DNA from: CAJXSN01 sp947492235
GTDB taxonomy: Bacteria > Pseudomonadota > Alphaproteobacteria > Sphingomonadales > Sphingomonadaceae
NCBI RefSeq assembly: GCF_042492175.1
Contig: NZ_CP170453.1
Span: 2,294,001-2,358,000 of the forward strand
Direction: 5' to 3'
DNA: 64,000 nucleotides
Part shown: positions 42,526 to 50,168 of the stretch, in pieces
Layout of the letters: each line of letters starts with the position of its first letter
Position numbering within the stretch: the stretch's first letter is position 1
Translations under genes and position numbers: made by a program
Notes under the pieces: generated by a model
Database searches by the model: none
What the model was told of the DNA's origin: nothing
What the model saw: only the letters and a program-made list of their open reading frames with translations

Positions 42526-43481
42526 CCGAACTCCCAGTCGCCGTCGTGCAAGCCGCGCCGATCCCGCTCGCCATTGGTGACGGGATTGAACAGGCGGTCA
42601 AGCTCGCCTCGGAGGCCATCGAGGGTGGGGCCAAGCTGGTCGCATTCGGTGAGACTTTCCTCGGCGGTTACCCCCTGTGGCTGGACGAGGCGCCCGGTGC
42701 TGCGCTTTGGGATCATCCCGGAACGCGCGCCATGCACCGTATCCTGCTGGAACAGGCGGTGGTAGCGGGTGACGAGCGGCTGCTGCCCTTGCAGGAGCTG
42801 TGCGATACCACTGGCGCGGTAATTTCCATCGGCGCGCATGAGCGGGTGCGGCAGAGCCTCTACAACAACCAGATGACCTTCCGCCCGGGCCTGCCGGTGC
42901 TAGACCATCGCAAGCTGGTGCCGACCCATGGCGAGCGTCTGGTATGGATGCGCGGCGATGGCTCTACGCTGGGCGTGCATCAGGCGGAGTGGGGCAGCAT
43001 CGGCAGCCTGATCTGCTGGGAACACTGGATGCCGCTGGCCCGCGCCGCGATGCACAATCTGGGTGAGAGCGTGCATGTGGCCGCATGGCCCACCGTGCGC
43101 GAGCAATATGCCATCGCCAGCCGTCACTATGCCATGGAGGGCCGGTGCTTCGTGCTGGCCGCAGGGCTGGTGCAGACGAAGGCACAGGTGTTCGACGGGC
43201 TGGAGCGGGCAGGCGGCTCGACCGAGGCGCGCGAACTGGTCGAGAGCATCGAGGCCGATGTGCTGAACAAAGGCGGCAGCTTCATCGCCGCTCCCGATGC
43301 GCGGATCGTGGCGCAGGCTAGTGAGGGCGAAGAAATTCTTCACGCTGTTCTAGACCTCAGTGAACGCGACGAAGGCCTCGCTTCCCTCGACACCGATGGC
43401 CATTATTCCCGCCCCGATGTTTTCGAGCTAAGCGTGGATACGCGTGCGAAAGATGGGGTGAATTGGAAAGCGGAGCAGTGA
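42522..43481 (+). CDS. Carbon-nitrogen hydrolase, nitrilase family
   Basis: A 319-residue nitrilase-superfamily enzyme with the full catalytic set: E44 (AFGETFLGGYP), K131 (DHRKLVPTHGERLVW) and C165 (GSLICWEHWMP). The motifs and the spacing are those of branch 1 true nitrilases, which hydrolyse nitriles to acids; substrate not predictable. The start is a GTG overlapping the rimM stop (GTGA). It is one of three genes that split the usual rimM-trmD neighbourhood. Confidence 0.9.
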   Translation: MTELPVAVVQAAPIPLAIGDGIEQAVKLASEAIEGGAKLVAFGETFLGGYPLWLDEAPGAALWDHPGTRAMHRILLEQAVVAGDERLLPLQELCDTTGAVISIGAHERVRQSLYNNQMTFRPGLPVLDHRKLVPTHGERLVWMRGDGSTLGVHQAEWGSIGSLICWEHWMPLARAAMHNLGESVHVAAWPTVREQYAIASRHYAMEGRCFVLAAGLVQTKAQVFDGLERAGGSTEARELVESIEADVLNKGGSFIAAPDARIVAQASEGEEILHAVLDLSERDEGLASLDTDGHYSRPDVFELSVDTRAKDGVNWKAEQ

Positions 43482-43485
43482 GCGT

Positions 43486-43839
43486 ATGCTGATCGTTTTT
43501 GCTGTGGCGGCGGGGGCAGCAAATGAGTTTTGCTTCGATTGCCCGGATCCTGAAGCCGGTTTCAATTACGAGGCGCTGTTAGCCTTCTTATGGATGTCGT
43601 TGATTCTCGCCATTCCAGGATTTTTTGCGGGCGTTGTGGCTAACCGGCTTCTGGCTTATCACCCTATCTCTCTGCGTCTTCTGGTCGTTGCGGTATTCTC
43701 ACCAGTATTTTGGGTCCTCCTGACCATGTTTCCTTGGGAATTGATTATTCCCTCAACAATTGTTGCTTGCGGCCTGTCTTTTGCTGACGGATTGCGAGTG
43801 AATGCGGAGCGCGATTCGGAAACGTTCTCCGAGTATTGA
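43486..43839 (+). CDS. Hypothetical membrane protein
   Basis: A 117-residue protein with three hydrophobic segments (about 1-13, 28-50 and 64-95) and a short acidic tail; CFDCPDPEAG near residue 16 has a CxxC pair. I do not recognise it. Its base composition is visibly less GC-rich than its neighbours, which hints at recent acquisition or an orphan gene. It starts five bases after the nitrilase stop. Confidence 0.6.
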   Translation: MLIVFAVAAGAANEFCFDCPDPEAGFNYEALLAFLWMSLILAIPGFFAGVVANRLLAYHPISLRLLVVAVFSPVFWVLLTMFPWELIIPSTIVACGLSFADGLRVNAERDSETFSEY

Positions 43840-43978
43840 CCAGCCATTTCCCTAGTAAGCTGTTCCAGGTCTGTGAGACACCCACACTTACTCGGAATGC
43901 TCGGCGCGCAAGTGCCGTAACGGGACGGCTGATTGTCCGCAGCTTGCCCGACAGCAGGCGCGCGCTAAGGACTCTCCC

Positions 43979-44251
43979 ATGATCGTTGGATTTCACTGGA
44001 CCCAAATCATCGTCGCGCTGATGATCGCGCTGCCCTGTATCGGGCTGACGCTGGTTATGTTTCGCGACAATTGGCGCAGCGGCGGCAAGATGCTGCTGGC
44101 TGCACTCACGATTCCGCTGGTGCCGTTTCTGATCGCCTACCTGCTGGGCGTCAGCGGGCTGAGCTGGGGCGATTACGCCATGTGGTATCTGGCTGGCCTC
44201 GCCATCACCTGTTTCACCGCTGCCTTGCTTTATTTCCGCCAGCGCTCTTAA
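43979..44251 (+). CDS. Small hypothetical membrane protein
   Basis: A 90-residue protein with three hydrophobic helices (IIVALMIALPCIGLTLVMF, LLAALTIPLVPFLIAYLLGV, YAMWYLAGLAITCFTAALLYF). No family recognised. It ends eleven bases before trmD and is probably co-transcribed with it. Confidence 0.65.
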   Translation: MIVGFHWTQIIVALMIALPCIGLTLVMFRDNWRSGGKMLLAALTIPLVPFLIAYLLGVSGLSWGDYAMWYLAGLAITCFTAALLYFRQRS

Positions 44252-44262
44252 GCGCGGGGTCT

Positions 44263-45009
44263 ATGACCTTCGCCGCGACAGTCCTGACTCTTTACCCTGA
44301 AATGTTTCCCGGCCCGCTGGGAGTGAGCCTTGCCGGGCGCGCTCTGGAACGGGGTGACTGGACCATGGAAACCGTCCAGATCCGCCAGTTCGCCACCGAC
44401 AAGCACCGCACGGTGGACGATACGCCAGCCGGCGGCGGGGCGGGCATGGTGCTGAAGGCCAATGTGCTGGGCGCGGCGATCGATCATGCGCAGGAACGGC
44501 ATCCGGGTGCACCGGTGCTGGCGATGACGCCGCGCGGGAAACCGATCACGCAGGCGCGTATTCGCGAGCTTTCCGCCGGGCCGGGCGTCACCATTTTGTG
44601 CGGCAGGTTCGAGGGCTTCGACGAGCGCGTTTTCGAAGCGCGCGACATCGAAGAGGTCAGCCTGGCCGATATCGTCCTGTCAGGCGGAGAACCTGCTGCT
44701 CTGGCCATACTCGACGCTTGCATTCGGCTGCTGCCCGGCGTAATGGGCGCGGCTTCTAGTGGAACCGAGGAATCTTTCGAGGAAGGCCTGCTCGAGTATC
44801 CGCAATATACCCGACCTCAAGAATGGGAAGGGCGCACGATCCCTGAAGTGCTGCGATCGGGGGATCATGCGAAGGTTGCGGCGTGGCGGAAAGCTGCATC
44901 GGAAACCGACACACGGTTACGCAGGCCGGACTTATGGGAGCGCCATCGGGGTGCTCGGGTCCAGTCTGCCTCTGGCGCGCGGCATGAAAAGAAGGACACG
45001 GACCAGTGA
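44263..45009 (+). CDS. trmD: tRNA (guanine(37)-N1)-methyltransferase
   Basis: A 248-residue trefoil-knot (SPOUT) methyltransferase that forms m1G37 and prevents frameshifting. MTFAATVLTLYPEMFPGPLG, QIRQFATDKHRTVDDTPAGG, GAGMVLK, LCGRFEGFDERV and the SLADIVLSGGEPAA knot are all canonical. The ATG at 44263 gives the standard start. Its stop overlaps the GTG start of rplS. Confidence 0.97.
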   Translation: MTFAATVLTLYPEMFPGPLGVSLAGRALERGDWTMETVQIRQFATDKHRTVDDTPAGGGAGMVLKANVLGAAIDHAQERHPGAPVLAMTPRGKPITQARIRELSAGPGVTILCGRFEGFDERVFEARDIEEVSLADIVLSGGEPAALAILDACIRLLPGVMGAASSGTEESFEEGLLEYPQYTRPQEWEGRTIPEVLRSGDHAKVAAWRKAASETDTRLRRPDLWERHRGARVQSASGARHEKKDTDQ

Positions 45010-45383
45010 ATCTGATCCAGACACTCGAAGCCGAGGCAATTGAGAACCTCGGCAAGGACATACCAGATTTCCGCGCCGGTGATACCGTGCGTGTGGGCGT
45101 GAAGGTCGTCGAAGGCACGCGCGAGCGTGTGCAGAACTTCGAAGGCGTGTGCATTGCGCGGTCGAACCGCGGCATGGGCAGCAACTTCACGGTTCGCAAA
45201 ATGAGCTTTGGCGAAGGCGTGGAACGTGTGTTCCCGCTGTACTCGCCCATCGTCGACAGCCTGACCGTGGTTCGCCGCGGTGTTGTGCGCCGCGCCAAAT
45301 TGTATTATCTGCGTGGTCGTACTGGTAAGAGCGCCCGTATTGCCGAGCGCCGCGACACGCGTCCTGCCAAGGACGCGAAATAA
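45006..45383 (+). CDS. rplS: 50S ribosomal protein L19
   Basis: A 125-residue L19 with GDTVRVGVKVVEGTRERVQ, FEGVCIARSNRG, and PLYSPIVDSLTVVRRGVVRRAKLYYLRGR. The start is a GTG in a GTGA overlap with trmD. A terminator follows at 45438, ending the ffh-to-rplS unit. Confidence 0.97.
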   Translation: MNLIQTLEAEAIENLGKDIPDFRAGDTVRVGVKVVEGTRERVQNFEGVCIARSNRGMGSNFTVRKMSFGEGVERVFPLYSPIVDSLTVVRRGVVRRAKLYYLRGRTGKSARIAERRDTRPAKDAK

Positions 45384-45437
45384 GATTTACGAGCACGCGC
45401 CTACGGGCGTTGCAGTCTGAAAAGACACCAAGAGAGG

Positions 45438-45469
45438 GGGCGTTCCGGTTTAGGCCGGGACGCCCTTTT
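45438..45469 (+). terminator. Terminator after rplS
   Basis: GGGCGTTCCGG (45438-45448) pairs with CCGGGACGCCC (45455-45465; one G-T pair), six-base loop, then TTTT, 54 bases after the rplS stop. Confidence 0.88.
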
Positions 45470-45494
45470 CTTATTGGCTTTCTGGTTTGGGGAT

Positions 45495-46364
45495 TCAGGC
45501 GGGATTGTTCAGCCATTCCAGCGCGATGCGGGCAACTTCTTCGGGGGCCTCGACTTGCGGGTAATGGCCCACACTTTCGATCAGATGATGCCTCGCACCC
45601 GGTAGCCGCTCGCGCCATGCCTGATAGGCATGGCGGCCCGATACCGGGTCCAGCGCGCCATTGATCAGGCCGATGTCGCCTTGCGCTTGCTTCAGCGCAT
45701 CGAACCACCTGTCCGCATGGGTGCGCCGGTCGGAGATGTAATGCAGCAGTTTGTGCATGATCCGGTTGCCGCGATTGTGACTGATCAGCTCCCAGAATTC
45801 ATCGAGCTCCTGCGCGCTGGGCTGGGTATCGGGGCCGAACACTTCGGAGAAGCTTTCGCCGAATTTGTCGCGGGTTGTGAGCAGCCCGACCAGAAATCCG
45901 AGCGGGGAAACGCCCAGTTTCTGGATCGGTCGGGCGCGGTGCTGGTCGGGAAATATCCCGCCATTGAGGAAGACTATTTTGCCTAGGCCAGCCGCACCCG
46001 ATCCCTCGGCCCGGCGGGCGAGCAGTTCCTGCCCCACCGACACGCCGTAATCATGCACCAGCGCGTCATGATCGCCGATGCCAAGATGTTCGAGCAGCGC
46101 TTCGTGCATGTCCGCTTGGCGGTGGATCGAGTAGCCGGAGCGTGGTTTGTCCGACAGGCCAAAGCCGATCATGTCCGGCGCAATCAGCGCGTGGCTGTGC
46201 CCCAATGTTTCCCAGACCAGATGCCAGTCCCATGCCGCAGTGGGATAGCCGTGGACCAGCAGCAGCGGCTTCCCCGTGCCTCCCTGCCAGTACGCGATGC
46301 GCTTCCCGTCGAAATCGAAATATCGCGCCCGTCCTCGCCATTCAGTCAGGGTTGGGGCATTCAT
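45495..46364 (-). CDS. Alpha/beta hydrolase, MEST (PEG1)-like
   Basis: A 289-residue alpha/beta hydrolase. The oxyanion motif is HGYPT (about 40-44), and the nucleophile elbow reads LVHDYGVSV, so the nucleophile is Asp, as in haloalkane dehalogenases and epoxide hydrolases, not Ser. Blocks such as FLNGGIFPDQHR, FGPDTQPSAQEL, SHNRGN and HYPQVEAPEE closely resemble vertebrate MEST/PEG1 as I remember it. The substrate is unknown. The ATG at 46364 begins the homologous part; the frame is open upstream across the divergent asd. Monocistronic. Confidence 0.88.
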   Translation of the reverse strand: MNAPTLTEWRGRARYFDFDGKRIAYWQGGTGKPLLLVHGYPTAAWDWHLVWETLGHSHALIAPDMIGFGLSDKPRSGYSIHRQADMHEALLEHLGIGDHDALVHDYGVSVGQELLARRAEGSGAAGLGKIVFLNGGIFPDQHRARPIQKLGVSPLGFLVGLLTTRDKFGESFSEVFGPDTQPSAQELDEFWELISHNRGNRIMHKLLHYISDRRTHADRWFDALKQAQGDIGLINGALDPVSGRHAYQAWRERLPGARHHLIESVGHYPQVEAPEEVARIALEWLNNPA

Positions 46365-46463
46365 AGCTATTCTCTCCCGCCAATAGCATCGCCGGGGCTT
46401 CCCATGCCCCCGCAGCGCGCCTACCTGCCATGTGTCATCAAGACTGGATAGCGGAGAAGTTCT

Positions 46464-47489
46464 TTGGGTTACCGTGTAGCAATCGTTGGCGCGACCGGAA
46501 ATGTCGGGCGCGAGATGATGCAGATCTTGGCCGAGCGCGAGTTTCCGGCTGACGAAATCGCCGCCGTCGCCTCCAGCCGTAGCCACGGAACCGAGGTGGA
46601 ATATGGCGATAGCGGCAAGATGCTCAAATGCCGCAATATCGAGCATTTCGACTGGGCCGGATGGGACATCGCCTTGTTCGCCGCAGGCAGCGGACCGGCG
46701 AAAGAATACGCGCCCAAGGCGGCAGCTGCCGGATGCGTGGTGATCGACAACAGCTCGCTTTACCGGATGGATCCTGACGTGCCGCTGATCGTGCCGGAAG
46801 TGAATCCGGACGCGATCGACGATTACAAGAAGCGCAATATCATCGCCAATCCCAACTGCTCCACCGCGCAACTGGTCGTGGCGCTCAAGCCGCTGCACGA
46901 TGCCGCGACGATCAAGCGGGTGGTGGTGAGCACCTACCAGTCGGTCTCAGGCGCAGGCAAAGCGGGCATGGACGAACTGTTCCAGCAGAGCCGCGCCATC
47001 TTTGTGGGCGATCCGGTGGAGCCGGAGAAATTCACCAAGCAGATCGCCTTTAATGTCATCCCCCACATCGATGTGTTCATGGATGATGGCTCCACCAAGG
47101 AAGAGTGGAAGATGGTGGTCGAGACGAAGAAGATTCTCGACCCCAAGATCAAACTGAATGCCACCTGCGTGCGGGTACCGGTATTTGTCGGCCATTCCGA
47201 AGCGGTGAATATCGAATTCGAGAACGAGCTGACCGCCGATGCCGCGATGGATATCCTGCGCGAGGCACCGGGCATTATGCTGATCGATAAGCGTGAGGAT
47301 GGCGGCTATGTCACGCCGGTGGAAAGCGCAGGCGACGGCGCGACCTATATCAGCCGCGTGCGCGAAGACCCGACGGTGGAGAATGGCTTGACCCTGTGGT
47401 GCGTCTCCGACAACCTTCGCAAAGGCGCGGCGCTTAATGCCGTGCAGATCGCGGAATTGCTGGGCCGGCGGCACCTGAAGAAGGGGTGA
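46464..47489 (+). CDS. asd: Aspartate-semialdehyde dehydrogenase
   Basis: A 341-residue enzyme of lysine, threonine, methionine and diaminopimelate synthesis. The NADP-binding VAIVGATGNVG (5-15), catalytic Cys132 (NPNCSTAQ), and the SYQSVSGAGKAGMDEL and RVPVFVGHSEAV motifs are present. The start is a TTG at 46464, with GGAGAAG about seven bases before it; no ATG fits. Confidence 0.96.
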   Translation: MGYRVAIVGATGNVGREMMQILAEREFPADEIAAVASSRSHGTEVEYGDSGKMLKCRNIEHFDWAGWDIALFAAGSGPAKEYAPKAAAAGCVVIDNSSLYRMDPDVPLIVPEVNPDAIDDYKKRNIIANPNCSTAQLVVALKPLHDAATIKRVVVSTYQSVSGAGKAGMDELFQQSRAIFVGDPVEPEKFTKQIAFNVIPHIDVFMDDGSTKEEWKMVVETKKILDPKIKLNATCVRVPVFVGHSEAVNIEFENELTADAAMDILREAPGIMLIDKREDGGYVTPVESAGDGATYISRVREDPTVENGLTLWCVSDNLRKGAALNAVQIAELLGRRHLKKG

Positions 47490-47516
47490 TCGCGGCACAG
47501 AGGGGGGAGGATTTCT

Positions 47517-48170
47517 ATGCGCTGGAACATCGTTGGGACGACTGTCATGGGCGGCGCGATGGCGCTGGCTCTGGCTGCTTGCGGGGATGCTGCTGACAAT
47601 ACCGGACCGGCTGAGGCTGAAGACACAACCGAAGCTGCGCCAGCCGAAGCCGAAGAACCTGCCGAGGAAGAAACACCCGAGCCTGAAGCAACAACTGAGC
47701 CGGAAGTGGTCGAAGAGCCGTCGACCATAACCTTGCTTCCGACAGGCATCCGGATCGACGGCGCGAACGAGGCAACGCTGACTTTCGGCCAGCGGCAGGA
47801 TGCCGTGGTCACTGCGGTGCGCGCCTTGCTGGGCTCACCCGAAATGGGATCGAACGAGGAATGCGGCGCTGGTCCGATCCAGTTTGCCACGTTCGATGAC
47901 CTCCAGCTCAATTTCCAGAATGGCGAGTTTGCCGGGTGGGGCGCAACCGGCGACGGGGACGACGTTCTCATCTCGGCCCGCAACGGCCTGAAAATCGGTG
48001 CGCGCAAGGCAGCGGTCAGTGAGATCGCGGGTTATGAGCCCTTTGAGGACAGCACGCTTGGCGACGAGTTTAACATCGTGACATCGGAAGAGGCGATGGT
48101 CGTCGGCATGTTCGGAGACAATGGGCGCGTCACCGATCTGTGGACCGGCGCTGTCTGCACCTTCCGTTGA
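47517..48170 (+). CDS. Hypothetical lipoprotein
   Basis: A 217-residue lipoprotein precursor with lipobox LALAAC (Cys near residue 22), an Ala/Glu/Pro/Thr-rich acidic linker (about residues 28-68) that probably spans peptidoglycan, and a globular C-terminal domain starting at TITLLPTGIRIDG. Two or more cysteines (EECGAG, AVCTF) may form a disulfide. No family recognised; the domain looks like those of other small actinobacterial and sphingomonad lipoproteins. It follows asd by 27 bases with GGGGAGG before the ATG. Confidence 0.72.
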   Translation: MRWNIVGTTVMGGAMALALAACGDAADNTGPAEAEDTTEAAPAEAEEPAEEETPEPEATTEPEVVEEPSTITLLPTGIRIDGANEATLTFGQRQDAVVTAVRALLGSPEMGSNEECGAGPIQFATFDDLQLNFQNGEFAGWGATGDGDDVLISARNGLKIGARKAAVSEIAGYEPFEDSTLGDEFNIVTSEEAMVVGMFGDNGRVTDLWTGAVCTFR

Positions 48171-48189
48171 TGCAAGGAGGGACAGGCTC

Positions 48190-48840
48190 ATGACTCTCAA
48201 AGCCGATCTCTTTTTCAGCTTTCGCTCGCCCTATTCCTATCTGGCGATTGGCCGGTATCGGGCGATGCAGGCCGAATACGATCTCGACATTACCATGCGC
48301 ACGGTCTGGCCGATTGCGGTGCGTGATCCCGATATTCTGTTTACCGGCAACCCGAATGCCGGGCGCTATATCTTTATGGACGCTGCCCGCTCCGCCGAGA
48401 TGCAGGGTATCCCCTATCGCTGGCCGCGCCCTGATCCGGTCGACCAGAATTTGATGACCCGAGAAATCGCGCCCGAACAGCCGCGCATCGAACGTCTGTG
48501 CCGAATGGGGCAGGCGGCCACGCGGCGCGGCAAGGGCATTGATTTCGCCTATGAGGTTGCTGGCATCATCTGGTCGGGCACAGTCGACGAGTGGCATGAG
48601 GGCGAACATCTGGCCGAGGCTGCGCAGCGCGCCGGGCTGGATTATGCGGAGCTGGAAGCCGAGCGGATTTCCGATGCCGCCGCGCTCGATGCAGAGATTG
48701 CAGCCAATCAGGATGCGCTCGATGCCGCGGGGCATTGGGGCGTGCCGACATTGCTGTTCGAAGGCGAACCTTTCTTCGGGCAAGACCGCGTGGATATGGC
48801 GCTCTGGCGGATGAAGCAGAAGGGTTTGGCGAAGCGTTGA
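48190..48840 (+). CDS. 2-hydroxychromene-2-carboxylate isomerase-like (DsbA-fold) protein
   Basis: A 216-residue member of the HCCA isomerase/GST-kappa family: SFRSPYSYLAIGR at the start places the catalytic Ser, and GHWGVPTLLFEGEPFFGQDR is the typical C-terminal cis-Pro region. The family isomerises naphthalene-pathway chromenes using glutathione; most homologues, likely including this one, have other unknown thiol-linked roles. The ATG at 48190 is chosen by homology and the AGGAGGGAC upstream. The stop overlaps the next start. Confidence 0.87.
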   Translation: MTLKADLFFSFRSPYSYLAIGRYRAMQAEYDLDITMRTVWPIAVRDPDILFTGNPNAGRYIFMDAARSAEMQGIPYRWPRPDPVDQNLMTREIAPEQPRIERLCRMGQAATRRGKGIDFAYEVAGIIWSGTVDEWHEGEHLAEAAQRAGLDYAELEAERISDAAALDAEIAANQDALDAAGHWGVPTLLFEGEPFFGQDRVDMALWRMKQKGLAKR

Positions 48841-49592
48841 AGACCGAACACCTCGTCTCCTTCGACAGCACGAGACTTGCCCTGCACCGGGTGGGCGAAG
48901 GCACACCATTTGTGCTGCTCCACGGGCTGTTCTCCAGCGCGGAGATGAACTGGATCAAGTGGGGCCATGCCGCCGCGATTGCTGCTGCTGGTTATGAAGT
49001 TCTGATGCTCGATTTCCGGGTGCATGGGGACAGCGAGGCTCCGCATGATCCGGCGAAGTATCCGCAGAATGTGCTGGTGCGCGATGTTGTGGCGCTGGTC
49101 GATCATCTGGCGCTTGATAACTATGTGCTGGGTGGTTTTTCGCTGGGTGCGCGCACATCGTTGCACGCTGTGGCGCAGGGTATGCTCGATCCCCAGCGGC
49201 TGGTTGTCGGCGGCATGGGCACGGCGGGGCTGGGCGAGTGGTCCAAGCGCAGCGCCCATTTCATGCGGGTGATCGACGAGTTCGAGAACATCCCGCGCGG
49301 CGATCCGGCCTATTTCTCCATGCAGTTTCTCAAAAGCCAGGGCGTGGACCGGGTGGCGGCGCGCCTGCTGTTGCAGACACTGCCCGACATGGAGCTGGCC
49401 GCGCTAGCCAATGTCACCATGCCCACGCTGGTCGTGTGCGGCGATGAAGACCGCGACAATGGCAGCGCGCAGGAACTGGCCGAGATGCTGCCCGATGCCG
49501 AATACCGCGAGGTGCCCGGCACGCACATGTCGAGCGTGACCAAGCCCGATCTGGGCCGCGCCATTGCGGATTGGCTGGAAGAAATCCAATGA
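48837..49592 (+). CDS. Alpha/beta hydrolase, serine type
   Basis: A 251-residue hydrolase: HGLFSSAEMNW oxyanion region, DFRVHGDSE, nucleophile elbow GGFSLGA (Ser), a late Asp in VVCGDEDRDN and catalytic His in PGTHMSSV. Substrate unknown, probably an ester. The start is a TTG overlapping the previous stop (TTGA), and the end overlaps the next gene (ATGA), so three genes are translated as a chain. Confidence 0.88.
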   Translation: MKTEHLVSFDSTRLALHRVGEGTPFVLLHGLFSSAEMNWIKWGHAAAIAAAGYEVLMLDFRVHGDSEAPHDPAKYPQNVLVRDVVALVDHLALDNYVLGGFSLGARTSLHAVAQGMLDPQRLVVGGMGTAGLGEWSKRSAHFMRVIDEFENIPRGDPAYFSMQFLKSQGVDRVAARLLLQTLPDMELAALANVTMPTLVVCGDEDRDNGSAQELAEMLPDAEYREVPGTHMSSVTKPDLGRAIADWLEEIQ

Positions 49593-50098
49593 TTTCGCGC
49601 CGTCGGTTTCTCATTGTATGGATCGGCGGATTGCTGGCTTTCGCTGTGGCAATCTGGCTCCATCTGCCTCTGACGATAGACGCTGTACCCGACGGCATCA
49701 CCGCGCATCAGCGGGCAGGCACCGCAGAGCGGATCAATGACGTCCAGACCGCATGGAGCGATGCGGGCGTGTATCGCAATGCCTTCACCGCCATGGTCAG
49801 CGACCTTGCCTTCATCGCGATCTATACGCTCGGCAGCCTGCTGGGCGGTCTGTATTTCCTGAAAACGGGCGAAGGCAGCGTGCGGACCGTGGGCGCTCTG
49901 CTGGTGTTTTCGGCGCTCGTGTTCGGCGCAGTGGACGCCACCGAGACATGGCTTCAGCTGGAGCAATTGACGGACGGACGAGGCGATGATGCCAAGGCCG
50001 CGATTGCCGCTGCCATGTACTGGCCCAAAGTGAGCAGCTTCATCGCGTGCCTCCTGTTGCCGATCATCGGCCTCGTTATGGAGCGCCGTTCTGCTTGA
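49589..50098 (+). CDS. Hypothetical membrane protein
   Basis: A 169-residue protein with four hydrophobic helices: FLIVWIGGLLAFAVAIWL near the N-terminus, IAIYTLGSLLGGLYFL, VGALLVFSALVFGAVDA, and FIACLLLPIIGLVM at the end. No family recognised. Coupled to the hydrolase by an ATGA overlap at 49589-49592. Confidence 0.72.
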   Translation: MISRRRFLIVWIGGLLAFAVAIWLHLPLTIDAVPDGITAHQRAGTAERINDVQTAWSDAGVYRNAFTAMVSDLAFIAIYTLGSLLGGLYFLKTGEGSVRTVGALLVFSALVFGAVDATETWLQLEQLTDGRGDDAKAAIAAAMYWPKVSSFIACLLLPIIGLVMERRSA

Positions 50099-50168
50099 TT
50101 AAGCGGCGGGCCAAGTTCATTCTGGTAACAGCTGAAACTTGCATACAATCACAAGAGGATCGCCGCTC

